From positions 5,580,001-5,644,000 of the forward strand of contig OZ245021.1 of the NCBI GenBank assembly GCA_965223775.1: 64,000 bases of DNA, given 5' to 3'. How positions within the stretch are numbered: the first letter of the stretch is position 1; the number at the start of each line of letters is the position of its first letter. The translations under genes and the position numbers were made by a program. Below, piece after piece: positions 53,701-61,805 of the stretch. The stretch comes from JAJDXW01 sp965223775 (GTDB taxonomy: Bacteria; Pseudomonadota; Gammaproteobacteria; HK1). The notes under the pieces are model-generated. The model had not been told where the DNA came from. It saw nothing but the letters and a program-made list of their open reading frames with translations, and ran no database searches.

Positions 53701-56700
53701 GGAACCCGGCCGACCTGGGCCACCGCGCGCTCCTGGACAGCGGCAGCAATGCGCGGCAGCGGTTTCACAGGGTGGACGCCCGGGCGCCGGAGCTCCTGCG
53801 CGCGGCGGTGGACAAGGCGGTGGTGACCCTGACCTACGACGAGGCGCTGGACCGGCGCTCGGCGCCGGCGCCGGGCGCCTTCGCGGTGACGGCCGGGGGG
53901 GCGCGGCGCACGGTGACCCGGGTGGCGGTGCGCGGCGCCGCGGCGGTGCTGACCCTCGACGCGGCGGTGGCGATCGGCGCGCGGGTGACCGTCGCCTACA
54001 CGCCGCCCACGTCCGGCGCGCGGCTGCGGGATCTGAACGGGCACGAGGCGGCGGCGCTGGACGCGACGGAGGCGGTGAACGGGACAGGGGACGAGCAGGC
54101 GCCGGCGCTCGACGCGGACGCGCCGAACGGCCCGGTGACGGTGGACGGGGCGGTGGTGACGCTGACCTATGACGAGGCGCTGGACGCGAACTCGACGCCG
54201 GCGGGGGCGGACTTCGCGGTGCGGGTCGCGGGCCGCGCGCGCACGGTGGACGACGACGGCGTGAAGGTGGCGGGGCGCACGGTGACGCTCGCCCTCGGCG
54301 AGGCGGCGACGGTCGGGGCCACGGTCCGGGTGAGCTACACGCCGGGCGCGGCTCCGATCCGGGACGCGGCGGGGAACGCCGCGGCGGGCTTCGCGGAGCG
54401 GGTCGCGCGCAACCTCGGGAGCGCGGCGTCGGCGGTGACGGTGGCGGCGGCGTTCTCGCCGGCGGAGGTCGACGAGGGCGAGGACGCGGTGTTCCGGCTG
54501 ACCCGCACGGGGCGGCTCGAGGCGGCGCTCAGCGTGGCCGTGGCGGTGACGCAGGAGGGCGGCGTGCTCGCGACGGCGGGCGGCTACCGGGAGACGGTGA
54601 CGTTCCCGGCGGACGAGGCGAGCGTCACGCTCGCGGTGAGGACCGAGGACGATACGGAGGACGAGCCCGACGGCGCGGTCATCGTCACCCTCGAGGCGGG
54701 CGCGGAGTATGTGCTCGGCGCCGCGAAGACGGCGACGGTGGCGGTGCTGGACGACGACGAGCCCGAGGTGACGGTCTCGCTCGAGGCGCCGGCCGAGGTC
54801 GCGGAGAACGTCGACGGCGGCGCGGTCATCGTCACGGTGACGGCGAGGACGCAGGCGGCGCGCGCGCCTTCGGAGGCGCTCGAGCTCACGCTCTCCACGG
54901 CCGCGGGCACGGCGGCGGCGGGCGAGGACTTCCGGGCGATCGAGGCGAGCGTCACGCTTGCGCCGGCGGCGTTCGCGCGGTCCGCCGACGGCTCGCACTA
55001 CGCGGCGAGCGCGGAGCGCCCGATCGAGATCGTGGACGACGCGGCGGCGGAGCCGGCGGAGACGTTCACGGTGCGCCTCGCGTGGCGGGACGAGGATGCT
55101 CCCGCGCACGTGACGCTGGGCGCGCCGGTGACGATCGCGATCCTCGACGACGACGCGAACCTGCCCCCGGCGTTCACGAGCCCGGCGGCCTTCGAGGTGG
55201 CGGAGAACGAGACGGAGGTGGGCACGGTGGCGGCGGAGGACGCGGACGCCGGGGACGAGGTCACCGGCTACGCGATCGCCGGCGGCGCCGACGGGGCGAA
55301 GTTCGCGGTCGACGGGCGCACGGGCGAGTTGAGGTTCCGGGAGGCGCCGGACTTCGAGGCGCGGGCGGACGCCGACGGCGACAACGTGTACGAGCTGACG
55401 GTGGAGGCGACGAGCGGCGCGGGTCCGCGGGCGCTGACGGCGGAGCAGCCGGTCACGGTGACGGTGACCGACGTGGCGCCGCCCCCGGCGCCGGAGGGGC
55501 TGTCCGTGAGCGGCGCGACGCAGAGCACGCTGAGCGTGGGCTGGGAGGCGCCGCCGGGGGGCGTGACCGGCTACGAGGTGCGCTACCGCAAGGCCGGGAG
55601 CGGCGACGACTGGCGCGACTGGCCGCACGCCGGGACGGAGACGCGCGCGACGATCGAGGAGCTCGACGCGGGCACCGCCTACGAGATCCAGGTGCGGGCG
55701 CTCGGCGGCGAGGGGCTGGGCGCGTGGTCGGCGGTGCTGCCGGATCCGGCGACCGACGTGGCGGCGCCCGCGGCGCCGGAGGAGCTGTCCGTGAGCGGCG
55801 CGACGCAGAGCACGCTGAGCGTGGGCTGGGAGGCGCCGCCGGGCGCGGCGGGCGTGACCGGCTACGAGGTGCGCTACCGCAAGGCCGGGAGCGGCGACGA
55901 GTGGCGCGACTGGCCGCACGCCGGGACGGAGACGCGCGCGACGATCGAGGAGCTCGACGCGGGCACCGCGTACGAGATCCAGGTGCGGGCGCTCGGCGGC
56001 GAGAAGCTGGGCGCGTGGTCGGCGGTGCGGGAGGGGACGACGGCGGCGGGCGCCGTGCTGACCGCGCGGGTGCTGGCGGACGGGGACAGCGACTTCGCCT
56101 CGGCATCGCACACCGGGCCGGGCGACGCGCCGCAGGTGGTGGTGCGGTTCAGCGAGGCGGTGGCGCGGATCGCGCTCGCCACGCCGTCGGTGCGCGTGGA
56201 GGGCGCGACGCGCCTGAGCGTCGCGCTCCTCGACGCGGCGCGGCACGAGTGGATATTCCGTCTCAAGCCCGAGGGCGGTGGGGACATCGGGTTCGAGCTG
56301 GTGTCGGGCCGGCCCTGCGCCGAGGGCGGGATCTGCACCGCGGGCAAGGTCCCGCTGTCGGGCGTTCCCGACAGCCCGCACGTCGTTCGGGGGCCGGGCG
56401 AGGTCTCCGGGCAGGCGCTGACCGCGCGGGTGCTGACGAGTGACGACAACATCTACGCCTCGGACTCCCACACCGGGCCGGGCGATAGCCCGCAGGTGGT
56501 GATCGAGTTCAACCGGGCCGTGGCGGGCATCGACGCGGCCTCGAACTCGTTGGACGTGTCGGGCGCGGACGTCGTGTCCGCGTGGCCGCTCGCCGTGACG
56601 GAGGACGAGCCGAACGACTGGGTCGTCTACCTCGCGCCCCACGGCCCGGGGGCGATCGGGTTCACCCTGGTGGCGAACCAGGCTTGCGGCGGGAACGCGA

Positions 56701-59411
56701 AGGGGATCTGCACGGCGGCCGGGACGATGCTGTCGGATGTGCCCTCCACCGCGCATGAGATCCCCGGCCGGGAGACGGCGGTGTCGGCGCCGGCGGTGGT
56801 GAGCGCGGTGTCGGTCACCTCGGCGCCGGGCGGCGGGGGCTACGCCGAGGGCGAGGCGATCGAGGCGACGGTGCGCTTCAGCGAGCCGGTGACGGTCGAT
56901 GTCTCGGGCGGCACGCCCACCATCGGGATCGTCGCGGGCGGGGCGGCGCGGCGCGCGCCCTACGCGCGGGGCTCGGGCACGGCCTCCCTGGTGTTCGCCT
57001 ACACGGTGACGGCGGAAGACGGCGCGGTCGGCGGCGCGCGGGTGGCGGAGAACGCGCTCGCGCTGAACGGCGGCACGATCAAGAGCGGCGTCGGGGTGGA
57101 CGCCGACCTCGCCTACGACCTCGCGCCGGCGGTGACCGGGGTGTCGATCGCGGCGCCGGGCGATGACGGGCGCTGGGATGCGGGCGACGCGGCCGAGGTG
57201 GCGGTGCGCTTCAGCGAGGCGGTGACGGTGGAGACGGAGGACGGCACACCCTCGGGTGGCACGCCCTCGATCGGGATCGAGGTGGGCGGCCAGGCGCGGC
57301 GCGCGCTCTACGCCCGGGGCTCGGGCACGGCGGTGCTGGTGTTCGCCTACACGGTGACGGCGGAAGACGGCGCCGTCGACGGCGTGCGGGTGGCGGAGAA
57401 TGGGCTCGCGCTCGGCGGCGGCACGATCCGTGACGGGAGCGGCAACAACGCGGTGCTGGCGCACGGGGCGGCGGCGCGGGCGGCATTGCCGGCCTCGGAG
57501 GAGGCGACGCAAGCGGACGGCCCGGCGCTGCGGGTGGAGGACGCGCGGGTGCGCGAAGGCGCGGACGCGGCGATCGGGTTCACGGTGACGCTGGCGCCTG
57601 CGAGCCCTGCGCCGGTGACGGTGGACTGGGCGACGGCGGACGGCACGGCCAAGGCGGGCGAGGACTACCTGGCCGACGCCGGCACGCTGACCTTCGCGCC
57701 CGGCGAGACCGAGAAGACGGTCGCGGTGGCGGTGCTCGACGACGCCCACGACGAGGGCGAGGAGACCTTCCTGTTCACCTTGAGCAACGCCTCGGGGGCG
57801 GTGCTGGCGGACGCCGAGGCGGTGGGCACCATCGTCAATTCCGACCACATGCCGAAGGCGTGGCTGGCGCGCTTCGGGCGCACGGTGACGGGCCATGTTC
57901 TGGACGCGGTCGAGGCGCGGCTCGAGGCGCCGCGCGCGGCGGGCGGGCGGGCGACGCTGGCCGGCCAGGCGCTGCCGTCGTGGAACGATGACGGCGGCGC
58001 GAGCGGGAGTGCGATGGCCGCGACCGACGCCGGCGCGCCGCACGGGGCGCCGGGCATCGATGCCGCGGACCGCGCCGCCGCGCAAGCCGTCCGGACCTGG
58101 CTGGCCGGCGCCGGAGCGCACGGCCGGGACGGCGGCGCGTACGGTGAGGACGGCCGGGCGGGCTTCGAGTCGCGGGCGCTGACCGGGCGCGAGTTCGTGA
58201 CCGGCACGTCGTTCGCGCTGACCGGCGGGTCGGCCGAGGGCGGCGGCTTCGCCGCGCTCTGGGGCCGGGGCGCGCTGACGAGCTTCGACGGGCGCGAGGG
58301 CGACCTCACGCTCGACGGCGAGGTCACGACCGGGCTGCTCGGCGCGGACTGGGCGGCGGACCCCGGATCGGGGTCCGGGGCGGGACGCTGGACCGCGGGC
58401 CTTGCGCTGGGGCATTCGCGCGGCACGGGCGGCTACCGCGGGCCTGCCGGATCGGGCGATATCGAGGCGACGCTCACCGGGGTCTATCCCTATGCGGGGC
58501 TGACGCTCACCGACCGGCTCTCGGGCTGGGCGGCGGCGGGCTACGGCGCCGGCGAGGTGAGGGTGACGCCCGAGGGCCGGGCGGCGATGTCGGCGGACCT
58601 CACCATGAGCATGGGCGCGGCCGGGCTGCGCGGCGAGGTGCTGCGGCCCGGGAACGGCGAGGGCCTCGCGCTGGCGGTGAAGGGCGACGCGCGCTTCACG
58701 CGCACCTCCTCGTCGAAGGCGAAGACAGGCAGCATGGAAGCGGCGGACGCGGACGTGTGGCTGCTGCGCACCGGCATCGAGGGCGTGCGGCGCTTCGCGC
58801 TCGGGGAAGGCGGGGACGGGGCGGCGGTGACGCCGTCGTTCGAGCTGGGGTTGCGCCTCGACGGCGGCGACGCCGAGACCGGACTCGGCGCCGACCTCGG
58901 CGGGGGTCTCGCCTTCGCCGATCCGAAGCACGGGCTGAGCTTCGACCTGAAGGCGCGCGGGCTCGTCGCGCACGAGGCGCCGGGCTTCCGGGAATGGGGC
59001 GCGAGCGTCTCGTTCGCTTATCGTCCGCGGCCGGAGACCGACCGGGGGCTGTCGCTCTCGCTCGGGCAGTCCTGGGGCGCCTCGCCCTCGGGCGGCATGG
59101 ACGCGCTGCTCGGGCGCGAGACCCTCGCGGGGCTCGCGGCCAACGACGACGGCGGTCGCTTCGAGGCGTCGAGCCGGCTCGAGGGCGAGCTCGGCTACGG
59201 GTTCGCCGCGTTCGGGGGCGCCTTCACCGGCACGCCGAACATCGGCTTCGGACTCTCGGACAATGCGCGCGAGGTCCGGCTCGGCTGGCGGCTGACCTCG
59301 GCGGTGCCGGGCGATCCGGGCTTCGAGGTCAGTCTCGACGCGACGCGGCGCGAGGCCGCGAACGAGAACGCCGAGCACGGCGCGATGCTGCGCGGCACGA
59401 TCCGCTGGTGA
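47754..59411 (+). CDS. giant adhesin-like autotransporter (3885 residues)
   Basis: From GTG 47754 (GTG 47829 is an alternative) the product has an Arg/Pro-rich leader and signal core LLLSLAALLVACAAV, cleaved near AQA|D at residue 77. A choice-of-anchor-like domain follows, then many Ig-like repeats of about 100-124 residues (ITSDPGADETYTSPDVIEVT...), four of them nearly identical (residues 1041-1530), and SwmB-type domains (VVTLTYDEALD). Next come Calx-beta (about 2225-2340), cadherin-like (about 2465-2575), two FN3 domains (about 2577-2763), more Ig-like domains and a second Calx-beta (about 3256-3366). MPKAWLARFGRTVTGHVLDA leads into a C-terminal beta-barrel (about 3480-3885) ending GTIRW. 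This is a surface adhesin of type V-like architecture. A long antisense frame across it is not coding. Confidence 0.88.
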   Translation: MALRDAPRLWRWCRPAPSPSPSPRVRARGAGQRPPRPSCPSEPPAAARRPRGRLLLSLAALLVACAAVLGAAAPAQADILVANIKKATATNWSIGAAGMAQAFTAPAGYRVDKIYVKLSNISANHVPTVTLRAANGANEPGETLATLSEPATVSSGELAFTVPSGGVVLQPGTYFVHLTYVGGLSTAPAVAVTSDDAYVGQAGWSIANSQLLRKPSSWESDYRSLQIAVDGAGVTVPRLTGAAITSSPRSGVTYIRGETIAVRLTFSENVVVTGTPLASIGMGSGNGDRRGAKYASGSGTNVLVFNYVVTADDADTDGVSIFDNPLAQDGRPSAGVQGGGSIKSASTQRPALLTGTGASSNGSHKVNGAKVPPPTITNIEITSSPGADGEYVTGDVIDIRVTFSERLDVSFGANSAQRPQLKLSVGGNTRTVNFSYSLENVRTAHAGQFLFTYTVVAGDVDLDGVSVPANGFGRLTTIIERAGTTVAADLTHGAYTSFGDHKVNRVPRVAGIRITSPPGPDGEYTRGEVITATVTFSQTVNQDGWHAIVNPIVRRYAPFLELDFGDGEGGGTREARTTLQSTHFNNEYVMTLDYAYKVKSTDRAPDGVGIVADSLTYPSINRLVSGASRSLPVAERVVVNLAHPAYGPFADHKVYGPEVAGITLSDPGPDGFYKAGETITVTVTLKRAFASLTGGSSMSLKLNVGENPRTASFSTSSGSAATLTFTYTVADGELDADGVSVPRNGFNKGTAEFTYSDGSSSLLGDSTHRLYEFPGHKVDGIAPKVIAGGVKLTSEPGEDYRYVTGNSIKVTVTFDEAMKVEGAPSVKLMVGTTQREARYESGTGTPALVFAYAVGANDRDDDGVGVVAGSLAGTVTDLAGNPVAGGHGGVEGGSRHRVNPPRRPFVKSVSITSDPGADGHYVEDDVIEVTVEFSEPVLAIVHGSQNHNRPLLALEIGGRRLHAVLWGNTRAAKTLVFEAYVQPGDTGPVRIGANSIRLNGSLIQGAGGALKGLPALLDHAAVPDTGDHKVGLRPVVTNVKITSDPGADETYTSPDVIEVTVTFDQAVTVVGGVALNLTVGNKELPIPLIRGSGGTALVFDVSFSATEFDADGVSIAANSLRLLGPATLRNAAGVDAVLDHPAVPADPRHRVNAAPHAPKVQSVAITSDPGADETYTSPDVIEVTVTFDQAVTVVGGVALNLTVGNKELPIPLIRGSGGTALVFDVSFSATEFDADGVSIAANSLRLLGPATLRNAAGVDAVLDHPAVPADPRHRVNAAPHAPKVQSVAITSDPGADETYTSPDVIEVTVTFDQAVTVVGGVALNLTVGNKELPIPLIRGSGGTALVFDVSFSATEFDADGVSIAANSLRLLGPATLRNAAGVDAVLDHPAVPADPRHRVNAAPRAPKVQSVAITSDPGADETYTSPDVIEVTVTFDQAVTVVGGVALNLTVGNKELPIPLIRGSGGTALVFDVSFSATEFDADGVSIAANSLRLLGPATLRNAAGVDAVLDHPAVSADPRHRVNAAPRVTGVAITSDPGADETYMTGDRIEVTVTFDQAVTLDGYAFVLVNIGGTDWPLDYESGSGTDALVFARSVPRDGTLPTDSDDNGISIGRDRLFLGTGATLQGAGGATAELGHRALPDDPRLRVNVSDVISIEADGSEVEEGSPVRFTLARNGAAAAALTVTVTAVDPGSALAGTPPETVTFGAGASTAPWSADTSADPGPGPARRVTLTVAEGEGYYVSGTHGTASVTVRDAVPAAPPRVAGVEVSSGADRTYAAGDVVEVTVTFDRPVKVDTGGGTPSVVLRIGGRERVAAYAAGSGAQALAFRYTVGDGEEAGGMQVEALRLDGATIRDGWGNDAERSFHVRHFAGVGFDGTAPAIVILQVVSTPGGWAYRAGEAIELRALFDGPVTVDTAGGTPSVALDVGGAARDAVYVREGSGEDTLLLRYEVVDGEQDANGFSVAANALAANGAAIEDAAGNPADLGHRALLDSGSNARQRFHRVDARAPELLRAAVDKAVVTLTYDEALDRRSAPAPGAFAVTAGGARRTVTRVAVRGAAAVLTLDAAVAIGARVTVAYTPPTSGARLRDLNGHEAAALDATEAVNGTGDEQAPALDADAPNGPVTVDGAVVTLTYDEALDANSTPAGADFAVRVAGRARTVDDDGVKVAGRTVTLALGEAATVGATVRVSYTPGAAPIRDAAGNAAAGFAERVARNLGSAASAVTVAAAFSPAEVDEGEDAVFRLTRTGRLEAALSVAVAVTQEGGVLATAGGYRETVTFPADEASVTLAVRTEDDTEDEPDGAVIVTLEAGAEYVLGAAKTATVAVLDDDEPEVTVSLEAPAEVAENVDGGAVIVTVTARTQAARAPSEALELTLSTAAGTAAAGEDFRAIEASVTLAPAAFARSADGSHYAASAERPIEIVDDAAAEPAETFTVRLAWRDEDAPAHVTLGAPVTIAILDDDANLPPAFTSPAAFEVAENETEVGTVAAEDADAGDEVTGYAIAGGADGAKFAVDGRTGELRFREAPDFEARADADGDNVYELTVEATSGAGPRALTAEQPVTVTVTDVAPPPAPEGLSVSGATQSTLSVGWEAPPGGVTGYEVRYRKAGSGDDWRDWPHAGTETRATIEELDAGTAYEIQVRALGGEGLGAWSAVLPDPATDVAAPAAPEELSVSGATQSTLSVGWEAPPGAAGVTGYEVRYRKAGSGDEWRDWPHAGTETRATIEELDAGTAYEIQVRALGGEKLGAWSAVREGTTAAGAVLTARVLADGDSDFASASHTGPGDAPQVVVRFSEAVARIALATPSVRVEGATRLSVALLDAARHEWIFRLKPEGGGDIGFELVSGRPCAEGGICTAGKVPLSGVPDSPHVVRGPGEVSGQALTARVLTSDDNIYASDSHTGPGDSPQVVIEFNRAVAGIDAASNSLDVSGADVVSAWPLAVTEDEPNDWVVYLAPHGPGAIGFTLVANQACGGNAKGICTAAGTMLSDVPSTAHEIPGRETAVSAPAVVSAVSVTSAPGGGGYAEGEAIEATVRFSEPVTVDVSGGTPTIGIVAGGAARRAPYARGSGTASLVFAYTVTAEDGAVGGARVAENALALNGGTIKSGVGVDADLAYDLAPAVTGVSIAAPGDDGRWDAGDAAEVAVRFSEAVTVETEDGTPSGGTPSIGIEVGGQARRALYARGSGTAVLVFAYTVTAEDGAVDGVRVAENGLALGGGTIRDGSGNNAVLAHGAAARAALPASEEATQADGPALRVEDARVREGADAAIGFTVTLAPASPAPVTVDWATADGTAKAGEDYLADAGTLTFAPGETEKTVAVAVLDDAHDEGEETFLFTLSNASGAVLADAEAVGTIVNSDHMPKAWLARFGRTVTGHVLDAVEARLEAPRAAGGRATLAGQALPSWNDDGGASGSAMAATDAGAPHGAPGIDAADRAAAQAVRTWLAGAGAHGRDGGAYGEDGRAGFESRALTGREFVTGTSFALTGGSAEGGGFAALWGRGALTSFDGREGDLTLDGEVTTGLLGADWAADPGSGSGAGRWTAGLALGHSRGTGGYRGPAGSGDIEATLTGVYPYAGLTLTDRLSGWAAAGYGAGEVRVTPEGRAAMSADLTMSMGAAGLRGEVLRPGNGEGLALAVKGDARFTRTSSSKAKTGSMEAADADVWLLRTGIEGVRRFALGEGGDGAAVTPSFELGLRLDGGDAETGLGADLGGGLAFADPKHGLSFDLKARGLVAHEAPGFREWGASVSFAYRPRPETDRGLSLSLGQSWGASPSGGMDALLGRETLAGLAANDDGGRFEASSRLEGELGYGFAAFGGAFTGTPNIGFGLSDNAREVRLGWRLTSAVPGDPGFEVSLDATRREAANENAEHGAMLRGTIRW
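50874..52352 (+). repeat. four near-identical 372-bp tandem repeats inside the adhesin gene
   Basis: Copies begin at 50874, 51246, 51618 and 51990; the fourth is 363 bp because its end is altered. Each encodes 124 residues, one Ig-like domain. Only a few substitutions are visible between copies, such as His to Arg in the linker after copy 3 and Pro to Ser in copy 4. A fifth, diverged domain follows at 52353. Such identity over synonymous sites indicates very recent amplification or gene conversion. Confidence 0.95.
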
Positions 59412-59458
59412 CGTCGGCGGGCGTCGGCGGTGCCCGGGGCGGGGGTTCAGGTGGCGGC

Positions 59459-60183
59459 ATGGCGGAGGGCGGCGGTGCGCGCGCATGGCAGTTCCTGAAG
59501 CGCAATGACCCCTACGCGCAGGCGCGCCTGTCGCTCGCCGACGGCGTGCTGGAATACGAGGACGCCCCCTTCCCCATCCGCCGACAGACCCGGGCCGACC
59601 ACGAGGCGGGCCCCTGGGGGCTTCTCGGCTGGGAGGACCCGCACGCCGCGAACGGGCCGTGCTCTCCGATCTGGGCGGTGGCGCCGATGATCGAGGCGGT
59701 GCCGGCGCCGGCCGGGGGACCGGGCCTGGCGGAGCTGGCCCGCGAGACCGGTGCGGCGCTCTCGGGGCTGCGGCTCGCCGACGGGGCGCTGATACTCAAG
59801 GTCGAGCGTGCCGGGCGCGCGAGGCAGATCAGGATCGCCGACGGCGCGCGCTTCGACGCATACCGCGGGAGCTTCGTTCCCGGCGCGAGCTTCGGGCGCG
59901 ACTGGCCGCGCCTCAACGGGCATGCGCGCGAGCTGTGGAGGATGGTCGGCGGCCCGGCCCCTCGCGCGGGCCGGGGGACGGGGACAGGGAGCTTCTCATT
60001 GCGCTCGACGGGGACAGGGCCGGGAAGGAGGCGCGCGAGATCGCCGAGGCGATCTGGGGCGCCGAGAAGGTCGCCGAGGAGTGGTACCGGGGCTGTCCGC
60101 TGCGCGGCACGGTGCGCCGGCGGATCTACCGTGCCCGCTACCTGAGGGACATCGGCTATCTGAAGCTCGCCGCGCTATGGTAG
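59459..60183 (+). pseudogene. DUF6499/DUF2285-type regulator gene with a frameshift
   Basis: The first part (AWQFLKRNDPYAQARLSLAD, GPWGLLGWEDPHAANG, then SGLRLADGALILKVERAG) matches the N-terminal domain of proteins found beside alphaproteobacterial conjugation genes. The C-terminal part, in another frame, reads RELLIALDGDRAGKEAREIA, AIWGAEKVAEEWYRGCPLRG and RYLRDIGYLKLAAL, which is a DUF2285 domain. The frame changes near 59950-59980 in a G-rich stretch (gggggacggggacaggg). The break could be real or a sequencing error in a homopolymer. Confidence 0.6.
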
Positions 60184-60892
60184 AGCGCGCCGCCCAGTCC
60201 TGGGGCGCCGTATCGCCGGCATCCGTTCCGGCGGTCCCCTTCCCTGCAATCCCCTGCGGTGTAGCCGGCGCGTCCGGCAGGCACGGCGCGCGATTCCCCT
60301 CGTCGAAGACCGGCGTCTCGATGCATCCGGTGCACCGTCCCGGGTGTGGGGGCTGACCTGCGGTGTGCGCAGGGCCGTGACGCCGGCGGGCGACGGCGCC
60401 GCCGGGGCGGCGCGCGAGGATACGTGCGCGATCTCGCCTGCGGAGTCTCGCCGATAGAGCCGGCGGTTCCCGGCCGGCGCGGTCACCGGTTCTCACCGGA
60501 CACCACCCATTCACCCATTCTCACCGGCGTCGCACGATCGGCGCCCGCTTCCGTTCCCCTTGCCGCGCGCCGACCGGACGGTGCGCGCGGGGCGTGGCCT
60601 GGCCGCCGTGGCGATTCGGCATTCGGCGATTCGGAGCGGCGGGGGCGCCGGGCGGGCGGCCGCGCGGCGATTGCCGCACTTCTCCCGCGTTGCGAAGCCC
60701 GGGGCCGCCGTCGGACGGGGACGGGTGGCGCCGTGTGTCGTCGTCTGTCGGCAAAGGGGCGGACGGATTCAGGGGTAGGCCGGATTCGTCCTCCCCCCCG
60801 GGCGTCATCCTCGGTTCCAATCGCGTGCCTACCGCCGCGAGCTCCGGGCGCCGGCCCGGCGGCGGCAACGGCAAATCACCGGGGAGACGACC
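60184..60892. other. intergenic region without recognisable gene
   Basis: About 700 GC-rich bases between the DUF2285-type gene and the conjugation operon. No frame resembles a known protein, and I see no RNA gene. The tandem acccattc-acccattc near 60507 is the only small repeat noticed. It may hold the operon promoter and possibly a transfer origin, but nothing diagnostic is visible. Confidence 0.35.
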
Positions 60893-61171
60893 ATGAACGA
60901 AGAACGGAACTACCTCTCGACCCGCGAGGCGGCCGACTATCTCGGCCTCTCGCCGCGCACGCTGGACCGCTACCGGGTCTCGGGCGGCGGGCCGGTGTTC
61001 CACCGCTTCGGCGGCCGGGTGCGTTACTTGCGCGCCGACCTCGACGCCTGGGCGAAGACCCGCCGGCGGCGCTCGACCTCCGACGACGGCACGGGGGAAC
61101 GCCCCGGTCCGGGGGAACGCCTTGGTCCGGGGGAACGCCCCGGTCCCGCGCCCGGGGAGGCGGCCCGATGA
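60893..61171 (+). CDS. MerR-like helix-turn-helix (excisionase-type) protein
   Basis: A 92-residue DNA-binding protein. LSTREAADYLGLSPRTLDRY, then RFGGRVRYLRADLDAWA is the typical excisionase/AlpA-like winged helix. After residue 62 the chain becomes a Pro/Gly tail with three GERPGP-like hexapeptides encoded by an 18-bp minisatellite. A ribosome-binding site (ccggggagacgacc) precedes the ATG. Its stop overlaps the traA start (ATGA), so it heads the conjugation operon and may regulate it or assist excision. Confidence 0.8.
   Translation: MNEERNYLSTREAADYLGLSPRTLDRYRVSGGGPVFHRFGGRVRYLRADLDAWAKTRRRRSTSDDGTGERPGPGERLGPGERPGPAPGEAAR
61093..61146 (+). repeat. three tandem 18-bp units in the HTH gene tail
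   Basis: The unit gggggaacgccccggtcc occurs three times (61093, 61111, 61129); the second has two changes. It encodes GERPGP, GERLGP, GERPGP. Because 18 is a multiple of three, copy-number change keeps the frame and only alters tail length. Confidence 0.85.
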
Positions 61172-61491
61172 GGGGCACGGGGACGCAACGCAGCGCCCGC
61201 CTCGCGGGCGCGGTCCGGATCGGGGCGCTCGCCGCGGCGCTCGCGCTGGCCGGGGCGGATGTGGCGCTGGCGACCACCGACGACACCTTCGAGAATCCGC
61301 TGGACACGGTGACGGACATCGTCGGCGGCACCGGCGGGCAGCTCGCCGCGGCGCTCGCCGTCGGCGCCGCCCTGGTCGGCTCGGTGCTGCGCTTCAACGC
61401 CATGCAGCTGATGGGCGCGGTGGGCGTCGGCATCGCGGCGGGCGCCGGCACCGGCATCGTCACCGGCCTGGTCGGCACGGCGATTATCTGA
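61168..61491 (+). CDS. traA: TraA/VirB2-like conjugative pilin
   Basis: A 107-residue protein with a long signal region (IGALAAALALAGADVALA, cleavage near residue 36) and two hydrophobic helices (GGQLAAALAVGAALVGSVL and LMGAVGVGIAAGAGTGIVTG) joined by a short loop (RFNAMQ). This is the arrangement of TraA/VirB2 pilins. Position before traL supports the call. The ATG overlaps the preceding stop. Confidence 0.75.
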   Translation: MRGTGTQRSARLAGAVRIGALAAALALAGADVALATTDDTFENPLDTVTDIVGGTGGQLAAALAVGAALVGSVLRFNAMQLMGAVGVGIAAGAGTGIVTGLVGTAII

Positions 61492-61501
61492 GCGGACGGT
61501 C

Positions 61502-61795
61502 ATGAACGACACCGCCCGCCACACCATCCCGCGCCGCCTCGACGATCCGGAGCGCTGGCTGTTCTGGACCGTCGACGAGGCGGCGGCGCTGCTGGGCCCG
61601 GCGCTGCTCGGGCTTGCCGCGAACCAGTTCGTGCCGGGGCTGGTCGCCGGCGCCGGCGGCTGGCTGCTCCTGCGCCGGGTCAAGCGGGGCGGCGGGGCCA
61701 ACATCGCGCGCTACGCGCTCTACTGGTTCCTGCCGGACTTCGTGCTGCGGCTCAAACGCACGCCGCCGAGCCATCTGCGGCGCTTCGCCGGTTGA
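61502..61795 (+). CDS. traL: TraL conjugation protein (VirB3-like)
   Basis: A 97-residue inner-membrane protein. The family pattern is clear: IPRRLDDPERWLFWTVDEAA at the start, a hydrophobic double span (LLGPALLGLAANQFVPGLVA), and YALYWFLPDFVLRLKRTPPS towards the end. In F-type systems TraL is needed for pilus assembly. It begins 10 bases after traA. Confidence 0.9.
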   Translation: MNDTARHTIPRRLDDPERWLFWTVDEAAALLGPALLGLAANQFVPGLVAGAGGWLLLRRVKRGGGANIARYALYWFLPDFVLRLKRTPPSHLRRFAG

Positions 61796-61805
61796 GGGGG
61801 GGCGG

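Noticed and set aside
52131..59486. Minus-strand open frame of 2451 codons
   Set aside because: It is antisense to the adhesin gene, consists of Arg/His/Pro-rich low-complexity sequence and has no domain; it exists because the sense strand avoids the relevant codons.
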